Shown here in pieces: positions 35,779 to 42,791 of a stretch of 64,000 bases of DNA. The stretch lies in assembly GCF_020829645.1 (NCBI RefSeq), contig NZ_JAIVFS010000005.1, forward strand, positions 1-64,000, in the 5' to 3' direction. The stretch is from Nostoc mirabile CHAB5784. Lineage in GTDB: Bacteria > Cyanobacteriota > Cyanobacteriia > Cyanobacteriales > Nostocaceae. How positions within the stretch are numbered: position 1 is the stretch's first letter; each line of letters starts with the position of its first letter. A program made the position numbers and the translations under genes. Under the pieces are notes generated by a model that was given only the letters and a program-made list of their open reading frames with translations, made no database searches and was not told where the DNA came from.

Positions 35779-35905
35779 TCCCGCAAGGAACTTCAGTTCT
35801 TTGCTAATAGCGAAAGTCATCTAAAAGATGACTAAATTTCTAAAAATCTTTAGTCTACTTCAGTAGACTTTAGCTATTAGCCTTGAACTTTAGTTCAAGG
35901 CGGGT
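35779..35905. repeat. Covarying multi-hairpin element A
   Basis: Closed by CCCGC/GCGGG, it contains four hairpins in order: GAACTTCAGTTC; GTCATCTAAAAGATGAC; AGTCTACTTCAGTAGACT; CTTGAACTTTAGTTCAAG. Hairpins 2 and 3 are enclosed by an outer stem (GCTAATAGCGAAAGT/ACTTTAGCTATTAGC). Elements B (61301-61420) and C (63691-63809) share the plan but not the arm sequences. Confidence 0.75.
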
Positions 35906-36219
35906 AAGGAAGCCAACAGTGAAGCTATTTCTAGCTTAAGTTGACACCAATGGGCAATGCCATGCCCCTACCAGCGTATTTGTATCATTATTAAAGTGAA
36001 ATGGTATAAGAGGTTAACCTGTCCCTCTCCGACTCGGAGAGGGACAGACTTGAACTTTAGTTCAAGGTAGAGAGAGGTTTGTCGAACTCACGTTAATCAG
36101 AAGCACTCCCAACCGCAAGCGAATTGCTTCATTACGCAACTCTTAGAGACGCTACCGCGATCGCTACATTCGCAATGACAAAACAATTAAAAATAGAAAA
36201 CAAATAAATTATCCAATCT

Positions 36220-36276
36220 TGTGGGGTGGACATCTTGTCCGCCCGTAGCCAAGGGCGGGCGAGACGCCCACCCCAC
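36220..36276. repeat. Dispersed palindromic repeat upstream of the RTX fragment
   Basis: TGTGGGGTGG at the left pairs with CCACCCCACA at the right; an inner GTCCGCCC/GGGCGGGC pair adds a second stem. It ends 10 bp before the first codon of the RTX fragment and probably marks the break that removed its 5' end. Confidence 0.7.
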
Positions 36277-36285
36277 AATAAGTAG

Positions 36286-36948
36286 TTGAGTATTGGCAAT
36301 ATCCTGTTTGATGGGCAAACCACGATCGCCGACAGCTTTGATGTGATTAATGCTAACTCTACTCAAACTAGCATTTTCAACAAAAACACTGTCACCTTCC
36401 TTAATGAATTGAACAATAACATCGCGGGTTTTGACAACTCCAATGATGTGATTAATGGTCAAGGGGGTAACGATATTATTAATGGCTTGAGTGGCAATGA
36501 CCTGTTGCGGGGCGGGTCAGGCGATGATATTCTCATCGGTGGATTCGGCAATGATACTGTTGTGGGTGGTGTAGGCAATGATATTCTCGTTGGTGGTGTA
36601 GGTGCTGACAGATTCCTTTACAACACCGATGCTGCTTTTGTCCTGACTGCTGTTGGTGTAGATGCGATCGCTGACTTCAACAGTTCTGAAGGTGACAAGA
36701 TTGTACTGGATAAGACTACCTTTAGTGCAATTACTTCTGCTGTGGGAACCGGTTTTAGTAAGGCTAGTAACTTTGAAGTCACTTCTAATGGGGCAGCCAG
36801 CACTGCTGTGATTGTCTACAACCCCGTAACTGGGCAGTTGTACTACAACTCTAATGGTAGCGTCGCTGGTTTTGGCATCGGTGGCCCATTTGCGGTTCTA
36901 ACTGGTGCGCCAACTCTGGCCGCATCAGATTTTGTGTTGCAAGCGTAG
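36286..36948 (+). CDS. RTX calcium-binding protein, probably 5'-truncated
   Basis: A 220-residue frame. Residues 50-115 carry RTX nonapeptide repeats (GGNDIINGLSGNDLLRGGSG, then GNDTVVGGVGNDILVGG), which bind Ca2+ in a parallel beta roll. The C-terminal part (GADRFLYNTDAAF, IADFNSSEGDKIVLD, GQLYYNSNGSVAG, ILTGAPTLAASDFVL-like end) is the usual end of cyanobacterial RTX proteins and a type I secretion signal region. The only start is TTG right after a stop and a dispersed repeat, so an upstream effector region was probably lost. It may be a pseudogene. Confidence 0.7.
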   Translation: MSIGNILFDGQTTIADSFDVINANSTQTSIFNKNTVTFLNELNNNIAGFDNSNDVINGQGGNDIINGLSGNDLLRGGSGDDILIGGFGNDTVVGGVGNDILVGGVGADRFLYNTDAAFVLTAVGVDAIADFNSSEGDKIVLDKTTFSAITSAVGTGFSKASNFEVTSNGAASTAVIVYNPVTGQLYYNSNGSVAGFGIGGPFAVLTGAPTLAASDFVLQA

Positions 36949-36970
36949 TTCGCCTAAAATACCGATTTCC

Positions 36971-37285
36971 AAGCTTGGAACAGCTAACGCCGAGCTTGGA
37001 ACAGCTAACGTCAAACCGGGAGCCGCTAACGTTAAACCGGGAGCCGCTAACGTTAAACCGGGAGCCACTAACGTTAAACCGGGAGCCACTGACGTTAAAC
37101 CGGGAGCCACTAACGTTAAACCGGGAGCCACTAACGTTAAACCGGGAGCCACTAACGTTAAACCGGGAGCCACTAACGTTAAACCGGGAGCCACTAACGT
37201 TAAACCGGGAGCCACTAACGTTAAACCGGGAACCACTAACGTTAAACCGGGAACCACTAACGTTAAGCCGGGAGCTTTGAAACTG
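36971..37285. repeat. Tandem array of 21-bp repeats (14 full units)
   Basis: Unit AAACCGGGAGCCACTAACGTT, repeated from 36971 to 37264 with a partial unit to 37285. The first two units and the last diverge; the middle ones differ by one or two bases. Because 21 is a multiple of three, frames on both strands stay open (VKPGATN, LTLNREP, APGLTLV repeats). It lies directly after the RTX gene stop codon. No spacers are present, so it is not a CRISPR array. I do not annotate a protein here because no frame has a convincing start or non-repeat context. Confidence 0.9.
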
Positions 37286-37312
37286 AATCCTTTACTATAG
37301 CAATCCTAAATG

Positions 37313-37441
37313 ATATCTTGTCCGACTTAGTGCTTATGTCATTGTGAGCGGAGCGTGGCAATCCCAAATCTTTGCGATTGCTTCATTCCACTTCGTTGCA
37401 TTCGCAATGACATATCGTAAGTGATTTGCCGAACTTGATAT
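37313..37441. mobile_element. 129-bp MITE-like element, inverted copy 2
   Basis: Begins ATATCTTGTCCGAC and ends GCCGAACTTGATAT, the reverse of the element at 35435-35563. The pair encloses the RTX fragment, the 21-bp array and two other repeats. Confidence 0.85.
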
Positions 37442-37473
37442 GAGTCGTGAAAAATATAGATAAGGAAACGAAC

Positions 37474-37618
37474 CGCGCTTATTTGACCACCCCGCATGAA
37501 CAACTTGGTAGCGATGCCTACGGCGGGGCAAAGCCCAACGCGTTCTCTATCAAAAATAACTTCTGCTTCGACTTCTTCGTTGCTGGCTTTGATTTCGCTG
37601 TAAGCTAGCAGCAGTTCG
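37474..37618 (-). pseudogene. xisI fragment with a HIP1-splitting repeat
   Basis: Matches 31549-31672 of the intact xisI gene (CGCTTATTTGACCACCCCGC through GCTAGCAGCAGTTC), covering its N-terminal half. At 37516-37538 a 23-bp insert splits the HIP1 octamer that is intact at 31586-31593. After 37618 the sequence jumps to the DNA upstream of Uma2 (TCGGTACTATAAAACTAGC), so xisH has been deleted. Confidence 0.85.
37511..37541. repeat. HIP1-splitting repeat (23-bp insert) in the xisI fragment
   Basis: GCGAT, then 23 bp starting GCCTACGGCGGGG and ending AGCCCAA, then CGC. The intact xisI gene reads TGGTAGCGATCGCGTTCTCT at the same place. Confidence 0.92.
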
Positions 37619-37650
37619 TCTTTTTCGGTACTATAAAACTAGCTTACTCC

Positions 37651-38256
37651 CTACCAAACCTGACTTAAATCCAAAACAAACCCAGGTAGCAACGCTTCAC
37701 CATAAAGTGTCTTAGGATTATCTAATTCCTCAACCGCAATATTAGGACGATAAATAAAAACTCGGCGTTGTTTTCTATCAATTAACCAACCAAGTTGTGT
37801 CCCATTATCAATATACTCTTGCATCTTGTCTTGCAAAATTCGTAAGTTATCAGTCTCAGAACGCAATTCAATTAGAAACTCAGGACAAATCGGTGCAAAT
37901 TTTTTTCGCAGTTCTGGTGGTATCGCTTCCCAGCGATCGCGTTTTATCCACGCCGCATCTGGAGAACGCACTGCACCATTAAGCAAAGTAAACCCACCAC
38001 TGGAACCAAACCCTACCCCTGTACCATCTTGCTTTGTCCAAATACCCAACTGAACAATAATGTCAAAGTTATGTTGATCAGTTTCCGAACCAGTAGGGGG
38101 CATAATCACTAATTCTCCCACAGCATTACGTTCAATGCGAAAATCACCGTTTAGCTGACAAAACTCATAAAACTGATCTTCGGTTAGTGCGATCGCAGGT
38201 TGCAATTGCAAGACCATTGGTATAATTTCTGTGACTACAGGTAAGTTGGTGGTCAT
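37651..38256 (-). CDS. Uma2-family putative endonuclease, second copy
   Basis: A 201-residue protein nearly collinear with the one at 32156-32761: same length, same start (TTNLPVVTEIIPMVLQLQPA) and same end (LPGFVLDLSQVW). Conserved Uma2 residues are present: Asp in VRSPDAAWIKRDRW, Glu in CPEFLIELRSETDN, and the Tyr-Arg-Pro segment. It belongs to the decayed duplicate of the XisI/XisH/Uma2 segment. The gene itself looks intact. Confidence 0.88.
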   Translation of the reverse strand: MTTNLPVVTEIIPMVLQLQPAIALTEDQFYEFCQLNGDFRIERNAVGELVIMPPTGSETDQHNFDIIVQLGIWTKQDGTGVGFGSSGGFTLLNGAVRSPDAAWIKRDRWEAIPPELRKKFAPICPEFLIELRSETDNLRILQDKMQEYIDNGTQLGWLIDRKQRRVFIYRPNIAVEELDNPKTLYGEALLPGFVLDLSQVW

Positions 38257-38468
38257 AATTGCTTTTTGGCTACTTCACTTGCCTTCACTATAATCTCTTC
38301 ACACTATAGGGCGAAATGCGGGTTACAGCTATTTTCAGTTAAATAGCTGTAACTCAGAAGATTGGAATTATTGGCAGTGGGAACCTATCTCTAAACGTAG
38401 CCTGAAACCATGCCAAACAACGACCATTGGTACAATTTATTTGAAAGTCATGGAGTAAAATTACTTGT

Positions 38469-39182
38469 ATGAATTCACAGAAAGTAACGATTATTACGGC
38501 TGCTAGTCGGGGGATTGGCGCAGGTTGTGCGCGAGAGTTAGCAGCGCGGGGTTATAGGGTTTCACTGATGGCGCGATCGCCTGATATTCTGGATTTAGCA
38601 GATGAGTTGGGCGGTATTGCTACTCAAGGATCAATTACCAATTTCCAAGACTTACAGCGATTGGTAGAGACGACTTTAACTCAATTCGGTCGTATTGATG
38701 CAGTGGTAAATAGTTTTGGAGATCCACCTCGACCAGATTTGCTATCTATTTCTGATGAAATGTGGATAGAAAACTTTGAAATGCTGTTTTTGAGTGTTGT
38801 CCGCATCGCCAGATTAGTTACAGAAGCAATGCGATATTCAGGAGGCGGTGTCATCGTGAATATTTCCGCATGTGACTCCCATGAACCAGAATTAGGGACA
38901 CCCTTTAGCGGTACACTTCGCGCCGCAATGGAAGGATTTACAAAACTTTATGCCAAGCGTTACAAAGCAGATAGAATTCGCATGGTTTCCGTAGCGCCTT
39001 TTTTTGTTGCAGATTCAATGGCAGAGTTAGAGGGATGGAATGTGCCTTCGGATTTGATGTTTGGTCGTCCTACTACCTATGCAGAGTTTGCTAAAACAAT
39101 TGCTTTTCTAATTTCTGATGATGCCAAGTTTATCACAGGCACAACTCTCAAGGTGGATGAAGCCTATTCTGCTGCGATTTAG
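38469..39182 (+). CDS. Atypical short-chain dehydrogenase-like protein
   Basis: A 237-residue SDR-fold protein. The dinucleotide site is good (TAASRGIGAGCARELAARG, residues 8-26), but the structural NNAG motif reads NSFGD and the catalytic Tyr-x3-Lys is not found: the expected position reads GTPFSGTLRAAMEGF. The Ser region (VNISACDSHEP) is kept. It may bind cofactor without classical catalysis, or use other residues. It lies in the same relative position to its Uma2 gene as the SDR at 32962, but the two SDRs are not close copies. Substrate unknown. Confidence 0.8.
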   Translation: MNSQKVTIITAASRGIGAGCARELAARGYRVSLMARSPDILDLADELGGIATQGSITNFQDLQRLVETTLTQFGRIDAVVNSFGDPPRPDLLSISDEMWIENFEMLFLSVVRIARLVTEAMRYSGGGVIVNISACDSHEPELGTPFSGTLRAAMEGFTKLYAKRYKADRIRMVSVAPFFVADSMAELEGWNVPSDLMFGRPTTYAEFAKTIAFLISDDAKFITGTTLKVDEAYSAAI

Positions 39183-39208
39183 TTTTATTTCTAGGTCGGG
39201 GAATGCAA

Positions 39209-39237
39209 GTGATGCCTATGGCGGGCTACGCCTACGC
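39209..39237. repeat. HIP1-splitting type repeat after the atypical SDR gene
   Basis: GTGAT, 21 bp (GCCTATGGCGG through CTACGCCTA), CGC: the same design with one change in the left HIP1 half. Confidence 0.8.
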
Positions 39238-39346
39238 ACCTGATTACCTCTCGAAAATGCCAAAATTTTAGGGGTGGTTTCGTAACCACCCCTTCATTCC
39301 CCTCATATTTAGAATTTAGTTGCAGCCCCCTTAATGGGAAGTTAAT

Positions 39347-39751
39347 TTACTCAGAAATATTAATCGAACTTTCAACTTGAGAAGTAGCCAATGTTGGTGC
39401 AGAGAAAATCCGCGAGTACAGACTTGATGGTTGCTGATGAGCAACAACTGGTAGAACTTCACGAGCATGGGCGGCTAATTCTACTGCTTTCACATCATAA
39501 GTCTGCGTTACCCATTTGGGATAAAACCCAATACCGATGATTGGAAGCAACAAACAAGCGGTAATAAATATTTCGCGGGGTTTGACATCAGATATTACAG
39601 CATCCAAGTGTAATTCTTTATTTTGCTCACCGTAGAACACTTGACGCAGCATTGAAAGTAAATAAATCGGTGTCAAAATCACGCCAACTGCTGACAGCAA
39701 CACAACTACAACCTTGAAGCTGGAACTGTAAACATCACTGGTGGCGATACT
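39347..39751 (-). pseudogene. ndhD: C-terminal fragment of an ndhD paralogue
   Basis: Reads ATSDVYSSSFKVVVVLLSAV, then [20 protein letters not shown] and GIGFYPKWVTQTYDVKAVEL, the end of a NAD(P)H-quinone oxidoreductase chain 4. The upstream part stops at a TAG next to a dispersed repeat (39755-39860), so at least 400 codons are missing. The end is not identical to that of the intact ndhD at 42792-44480 (it lacks the acidic insert after VFYG), so it comes from a different paralogue. Confidence 0.88.
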
Positions 39752-39754
39752 CTA

Positions 39755-39860
39755 AGTTGAGTCAAAGACCTAACCCCCAGCCCCTTCCCTATAAGGGAAG
39801 GGGAGTAAGATTCAAAGCCTCTCTCCTCAAAGGAAGAGAGGAATGGAAGTGAGGTCAATG
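39755..39860. repeat. Dispersed repeat at the break of the ndhD fragment
   Basis: Contains CCCCTTCCCTATAAGGGAAGGGG, an almost perfect hairpin (written here in two arms: CCCCTTCCC and GGGAAGGGG), and a second hairpin CTCTCTCCTC/GAGGAAAGAGAG-like. Similar C/T-rich hairpins occur near 34690, 41600, 51680 and 59150. Confidence 0.6.
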
Positions 39861-39889
39861 TATTGCATACAAACGAAAAGGCTAAAACA

Positions 39890-40399
39890 TTAAACAATCC
39901 GGTTGACAATTGTCCACACTTCCCCATCTGAGCGGACATAGGGAACAGAGATTGTCTTGAACCCAGTAATGAAGGGCTTGTAATAAATCTGCCAATACAT
40001 TGGACTCAGTTGATTAGCGCAAGCCTTAAGAAAACGGACTTCTGCGGCCAGTTCAGCTGCTAGTTGATTAATGCGTTGAGCATGAACCTGTGCTACTTCT
40101 TTGGCTTCCTCTAGCTGCTGCTGTTGGATAAGTTGTTTTGATTCACCTTGCCAACGCACTAATTTAGTTTGTTTTTGTTTTATCTGGGCTTCCAAGGCTG
40201 CGATCGCTGCATCTATGCCCTGGAGTTCAACTGATAATTGGGCATTTTCTCTGGCTTGACGGCGGTACGCTTCAACCATTGCCTGGGGTGAATCATTCTC
40301 GCCAGAGATTACATTATTAATAGTCAGTGCAGCGCGTTCTTGTAGGAGAACCTGAATTTGAGAGTTAAGCGCCGCCATTTCATCCTGAATTTGCTCCAT
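39890..40399 (-). CDS. Coiled-coil protein of unknown function
   Basis: A 169-residue protein. Residues 1-125 are almost entirely a charged helix with heptad pattern (MAALNSQIQVLLQERAAL, AIAALEAQIKQKQTKLVRW, QQQLEEAKEVAQVHAQRINQ), followed by a small C-terminal domain (NQLSPMYWQIYYKPFITGF, VRSDGEVWTIVNRIV). It has no signal peptide or membrane segment. I do not recognise a family. It lies between the ndhD fragment and thrB; the gap to thrB is a heptamer array. Confidence 0.65.
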   Translation of the reverse strand: MEQIQDEMAALNSQIQVLLQERAALTINNVISGENDSPQAMVEAYRRQARENAQLSVELQGIDAAIAALEAQIKQKQTKLVRWQGESKQLIQQQQLEEAKEVAQVHAQRINQLAAELAAEVRFLKACANQLSPMYWQIYYKPFITGFKTISVPYVRSDGEVWTIVNRIV

Positions 40400-40405
40400 A
40401 AATTG

Positions 40406-40462
40406 AGTGGGGAGTGGGGAGTGGGGAGTGGGGAGTGGGGAGTGGGGAGTGGGGAGTGGAGA
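40406..40462. repeat. (GTGGGGA)n heptamer array
   Basis: Eight or so consecutive GTGGGGA units between thrB and the coiled-coil gene. It has no spacers. Confidence 0.9.
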
Positions 40463-40492
40463 GTTAAGAATTCTTCTGCTGCTACTTATCTT

Positions 40493-41401
40493 CTAGCTTT
40501 TTGCGCCTTGGGTATCGAGAGAAAGCGATCGCACCTCGGCTGTAATTCCTTGTTCTTGCCAAGCAGCTAACATCGCCGCCTCCACAGCCTTTGAGTGTAA
40601 TTTATCTGTTAAAGCTAACAGTGTCGGCCCCGCACCACTAATTACCATACCATAAGCACCAGCACTAACAGCTGCGATGTTGAGAACATCATAACCAGGA
40701 ATCAAAGCTTTGCGATAGGGCTGATGCAACTTATCTTGCAAAGCTGTCTTTAACCATTGTCCGTTACCAGTTTCCAAGCCGCGCAACAATAACCCCAAAT
40801 GTGCTGTATTGAAAATCGCATCGGCGCGACTCACTTCAGTTGGAAGAACTCCCCGCGCTTCGGAAGTGGAAAGTTCAAAATTAGGAATAGCTACAACTGG
40901 TACAATATTTTGATGCCAGGGAACATCACAAATTTCCCAAGCTGCGCCACTGCTAGCAGCCAGACGACATCCTCCCAACAAAGCTGGAACTACATTATCA
41001 GGATGTCCTTCCATTGCGATCGCTAACTCCATCACCTGCGACTGAGACAGAGTTGCACCCTCAAGTTGATTAGCCGCAACCAACCCACCAACAATTGCTG
41101 TCGCCGAACTACCCAAACCCCTCGCCAATGGCACACCTAACTTAATCTCTATTTTCACAGTTGGCGGTGTCTGCTCTATATATTGATAGAACTTGACAAA
41201 CGCTTGGTAGAGGAGATTGCTTTCATCAGTTTGGACTCGTTGGGCTTCTGTACCAGTGACATGAATACTTAACCCACCTTCTTGGCGGGTGAACTTGAAC
41301 TCGTTGTACAGCTTTAATGCTGCACCGATGCAATCAAAACCAGGCCCCAAATTTGCAGTTGTGGCGGGAACGGTAACAGTGATAGCAGAAACAACAGACA
41401 T
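40493..41401 (-). CDS. thrB: Homoserine kinase
   Basis: A 302-residue GHMP kinase. TVTVPATTANLGPGFDCIG (N-terminal substrate motif), the ATP-binding PLARGLGSSATAIVGGL (residues about 88-104) and the C-terminal GAYGMVISGAGPTLLAL are all present. It phosphorylates homoserine on the way to threonine. The length is typical. The next gene on the same strand (coiled-coil protein) lies beyond a heptamer array, so an operon is not clear. Confidence 0.95.
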   Translation of the reverse strand: MSVVSAITVTVPATTANLGPGFDCIGAALKLYNEFKFTRQEGGLSIHVTGTEAQRVQTDESNLLYQAFVKFYQYIEQTPPTVKIEIKLGVPLARGLGSSATAIVGGLVAANQLEGATLSQSQVMELAIAMEGHPDNVVPALLGGCRLAASSGAAWEICDVPWHQNIVPVVAIPNFELSTSEARGVLPTEVSRADAIFNTAHLGLLLRGLETGNGQWLKTALQDKLHQPYRKALIPGYDVLNIAAVSAGAYGMVISGAGPTLLALTDKLHSKAVEAAMLAAWQEQGITAEVRSLSLDTQGAKS

Positions 41402-41462
41402 TGGTAAAACTCACTAATCATCAACCAGCATCCCATGTAAAGGGTTGATTTGTTTACTAATC

Positions 41463-41703
41463 AGGACTTACGCAAACAATAGCCGAAACCCTTATTTCAC
41501 GTAGGGGCAATTCATGAATTGCCCCTGAGCGCGTGTACTTTTGCGTAATATCATGTCCGCATAATTAGTTATGATTCCCACATAGTCATTGCACCCCACC
41601 CCCAGCCCCTCCCCGCTTGCGGGGAGGGGAGACAAAGCGTAGCTTTGGCGGGGTGGGGTTCTTCGGGTTTAATAAGTAATCAAGCGGACATGATATAAGT
41701 CCT
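41463..41703. mobile_element. Outer MITE-like element interrupted by another MITE
   Basis: The left end AGGACTTACGCAA pairs with TTGCGTA and AGTCCT, which are separated by the 149-bp element at 41548-41696. Joining TTGCGTA to AGTCCT recreates the exact complement of the left end. The interior includes GGGGCAATTCATGAATTGCCCC, a palindrome spanning 41503-41524. Confidence 0.75.
41548..41696. mobile_element. 149-bp MITE-like element, copy 2 (nested)
   Basis: Begins ATATCATGTCCGC and ends GCGGACATGATAT, the same element as 34638-34786. It is flanked by TA on both sides (41546-41547 and 41696-41697), consistent with insertion at a TA dinucleotide of the outer element. Confidence 0.85.
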
Positions 41704-41848
41704 ACTAATGATGCTAATTATCTGTTGTGGTAGTTTGCATACCCATCTGAGTGTTTACATTTTCTTAATATATTTTTTTACCTAATGATTTAAAAATCAT
41801 GTTATTATTAATTTATATATTGACTATTTATATTAACTAATTTAATAA

Positions 41849-42226
41849 ATGGAATATTTAAAGCGCTTTCTTGAGTATGCTCCTGAAGCGTATGATGCTA
41901 TTCGTGATGTTGACGATATAGCAGGGATTGCACGTAACACTGGATGGGCAGAGTTTCGCATTCGTCGGATCAAAAAACATTTATTTTATGATGAACACCA
42001 GTTGGATTACGATCTCGGATTTAACCGCTTTAGTCCTGATCCAGATATAGCAGATGCCTGGATTAGGTTACAGCAAGGTAATTTTAACCCTGAAGATTTG
42101 AGACTACTGGAACATGAATACTTTGAGTCGAGGTTTGAAGGCATTTTCCATACTGACTACCGTACAGCTCATGACGCAACTGAACGCTCTGGTCGTTTGT
42201 GGAGTCCCCCAGTAACATCAACATAA
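41849..42226 (+). CDS. Putative toxin-like protein (polymorphic-toxin C-terminus type)
   Basis: A 125-residue protein. The segment IRRIKKHLFYDEHQLDYD, then DPDIADAWIRLQQGNF and LRLLEHEYFESRFEGIFHTD, TAHDATERSGR resembles the C-terminal effector domains found at the ends of Rhs and other polymorphic toxins (conserved ADAWxRL and HE..ES.). Here it is free-standing with no delivery module. The next gene, 55 bp downstream, could be its immunity partner. The family assignment is from memory and moderate; catalytic residues are not known to me. Confidence 0.55.
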   Translation: MEYLKRFLEYAPEAYDAIRDVDDIAGIARNTGWAEFRIRRIKKHLFYDEHQLDYDLGFNRFSPDPDIADAWIRLQQGNFNPEDLRLLEHEYFESRFEGIFHTDYRTAHDATERSGRLWSPPVTST

Positions 42227-42281
42227 CTCAAATGAGTTAAAACTGAAGTATCGCAACTTTTATAAACCACATTAATCTGTT

Positions 42282-42521
42282 ATGGCTTTTTACGTATTGA
42301 TTCTAAAAGAAAAGGAGGATGAGATCGGCGTTACTTACCGCTTTGGGCCACATGAAGATCGTCTCGGCTCTTTGTGGATAGATAAATTTAGTGGAGAAGT
42401 TAAAGAACTTCAAGAAACACCAGAGCAAAACTCGCAGGCATTTTTTCAACGAGCAGCAGTAAAGGTTTGGCAACATTGGAAAAAAGGATCTTTTCCAGAA
42501 AAAACATGTTGGGCATCCTGA
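42282..42521 (+). CDS. Small protein, possible immunity partner
   Basis: A 79-residue soluble protein (VLILKEKEDEIGVTYRFGPH, LGSLWIDKFSGEVKELQETP, FFQRAAVKVWQHWKKGSFPE). Small acidic-to-neutral proteins of this shape often accompany toxin-like genes in cyanobacteria. It lies 55 bp after the toxin-like gene in the same direction, so co-expression is likely. No motif reveals its function. Confidence 0.6.
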   Translation: MAFYVLILKEKEDEIGVTYRFGPHEDRLGSLWIDKFSGEVKELQETPEQNSQAFFQRAAVKVWQHWKKGSFPEKTCWAS

Positions 42522-42555
42522 CAGGATGAATGAACAAGTCTAATTTATTACTAGC

Positions 42556-42655
42556 CCTAGCGACTAGAAGTCGCGGCTACACAGACAAAACCCTTGATTT
42601 TGCATTCAGTCTACGGAGGTAGACTTTGATTGTGTAGTAGCGAATTCTATTCGCC
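42556..42655. repeat. Covarying multi-hairpin element, diverged member D
   Basis: GCGACTAGAAGTCGC; an outer stem GGCTACACAGACAAA against TTTGATTGTGTAGTAGC; an inner hairpin AGTCTACGGAGGTAGACT; a last hairpin GCGAATTCTATTCGC. The layout parallels elements A-C with different arm sequences. Confidence 0.55.
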
Positions 42656-42691
42656 TAATACTTTTCAAACATCCTCTGAGAATGATTGGGG

Positions 42692-42725
42692 ATTGATAGT
42701 CTATCCACAGTGATAGGCTATCAAT
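42692..42725. terminator. Inverted repeat between converging genes
   Basis: ATTGATAG and CTATCAAT form the outer stem, with TCTATC/GATAGG extending it. It sits between the plus-strand gene ending at 42521 and ndhD ending at 42792, a position for a two-way terminator, but there is no strong T-run. Confidence 0.45.
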
Positions 42726-42791
42726 ACTCTGTTATTCCTCAGAAAGATACTTAGCGATCGCTCTTTTCGACAAGTCTATTGGTCAAAAAGC

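Noticed and set aside
36925-37257. Minus-strand repeat protein (APGLTLV repeats)
   Set aside because: Open only because the 21-bp unit lacks stops in this frame; no ribosome site or non-repeat domain is present.
36971-37285. Possible CRISPR array
   Set aside because: The 21-bp units are directly adjacent with no unique spacers, and no cas genes are present in the window.
40406-40462. Possible CRISPR or coding repeat
   Set aside because: It is a plain GTGGGGA heptamer array without spacers, of the kind common between genes in Nostoc-type genomes.
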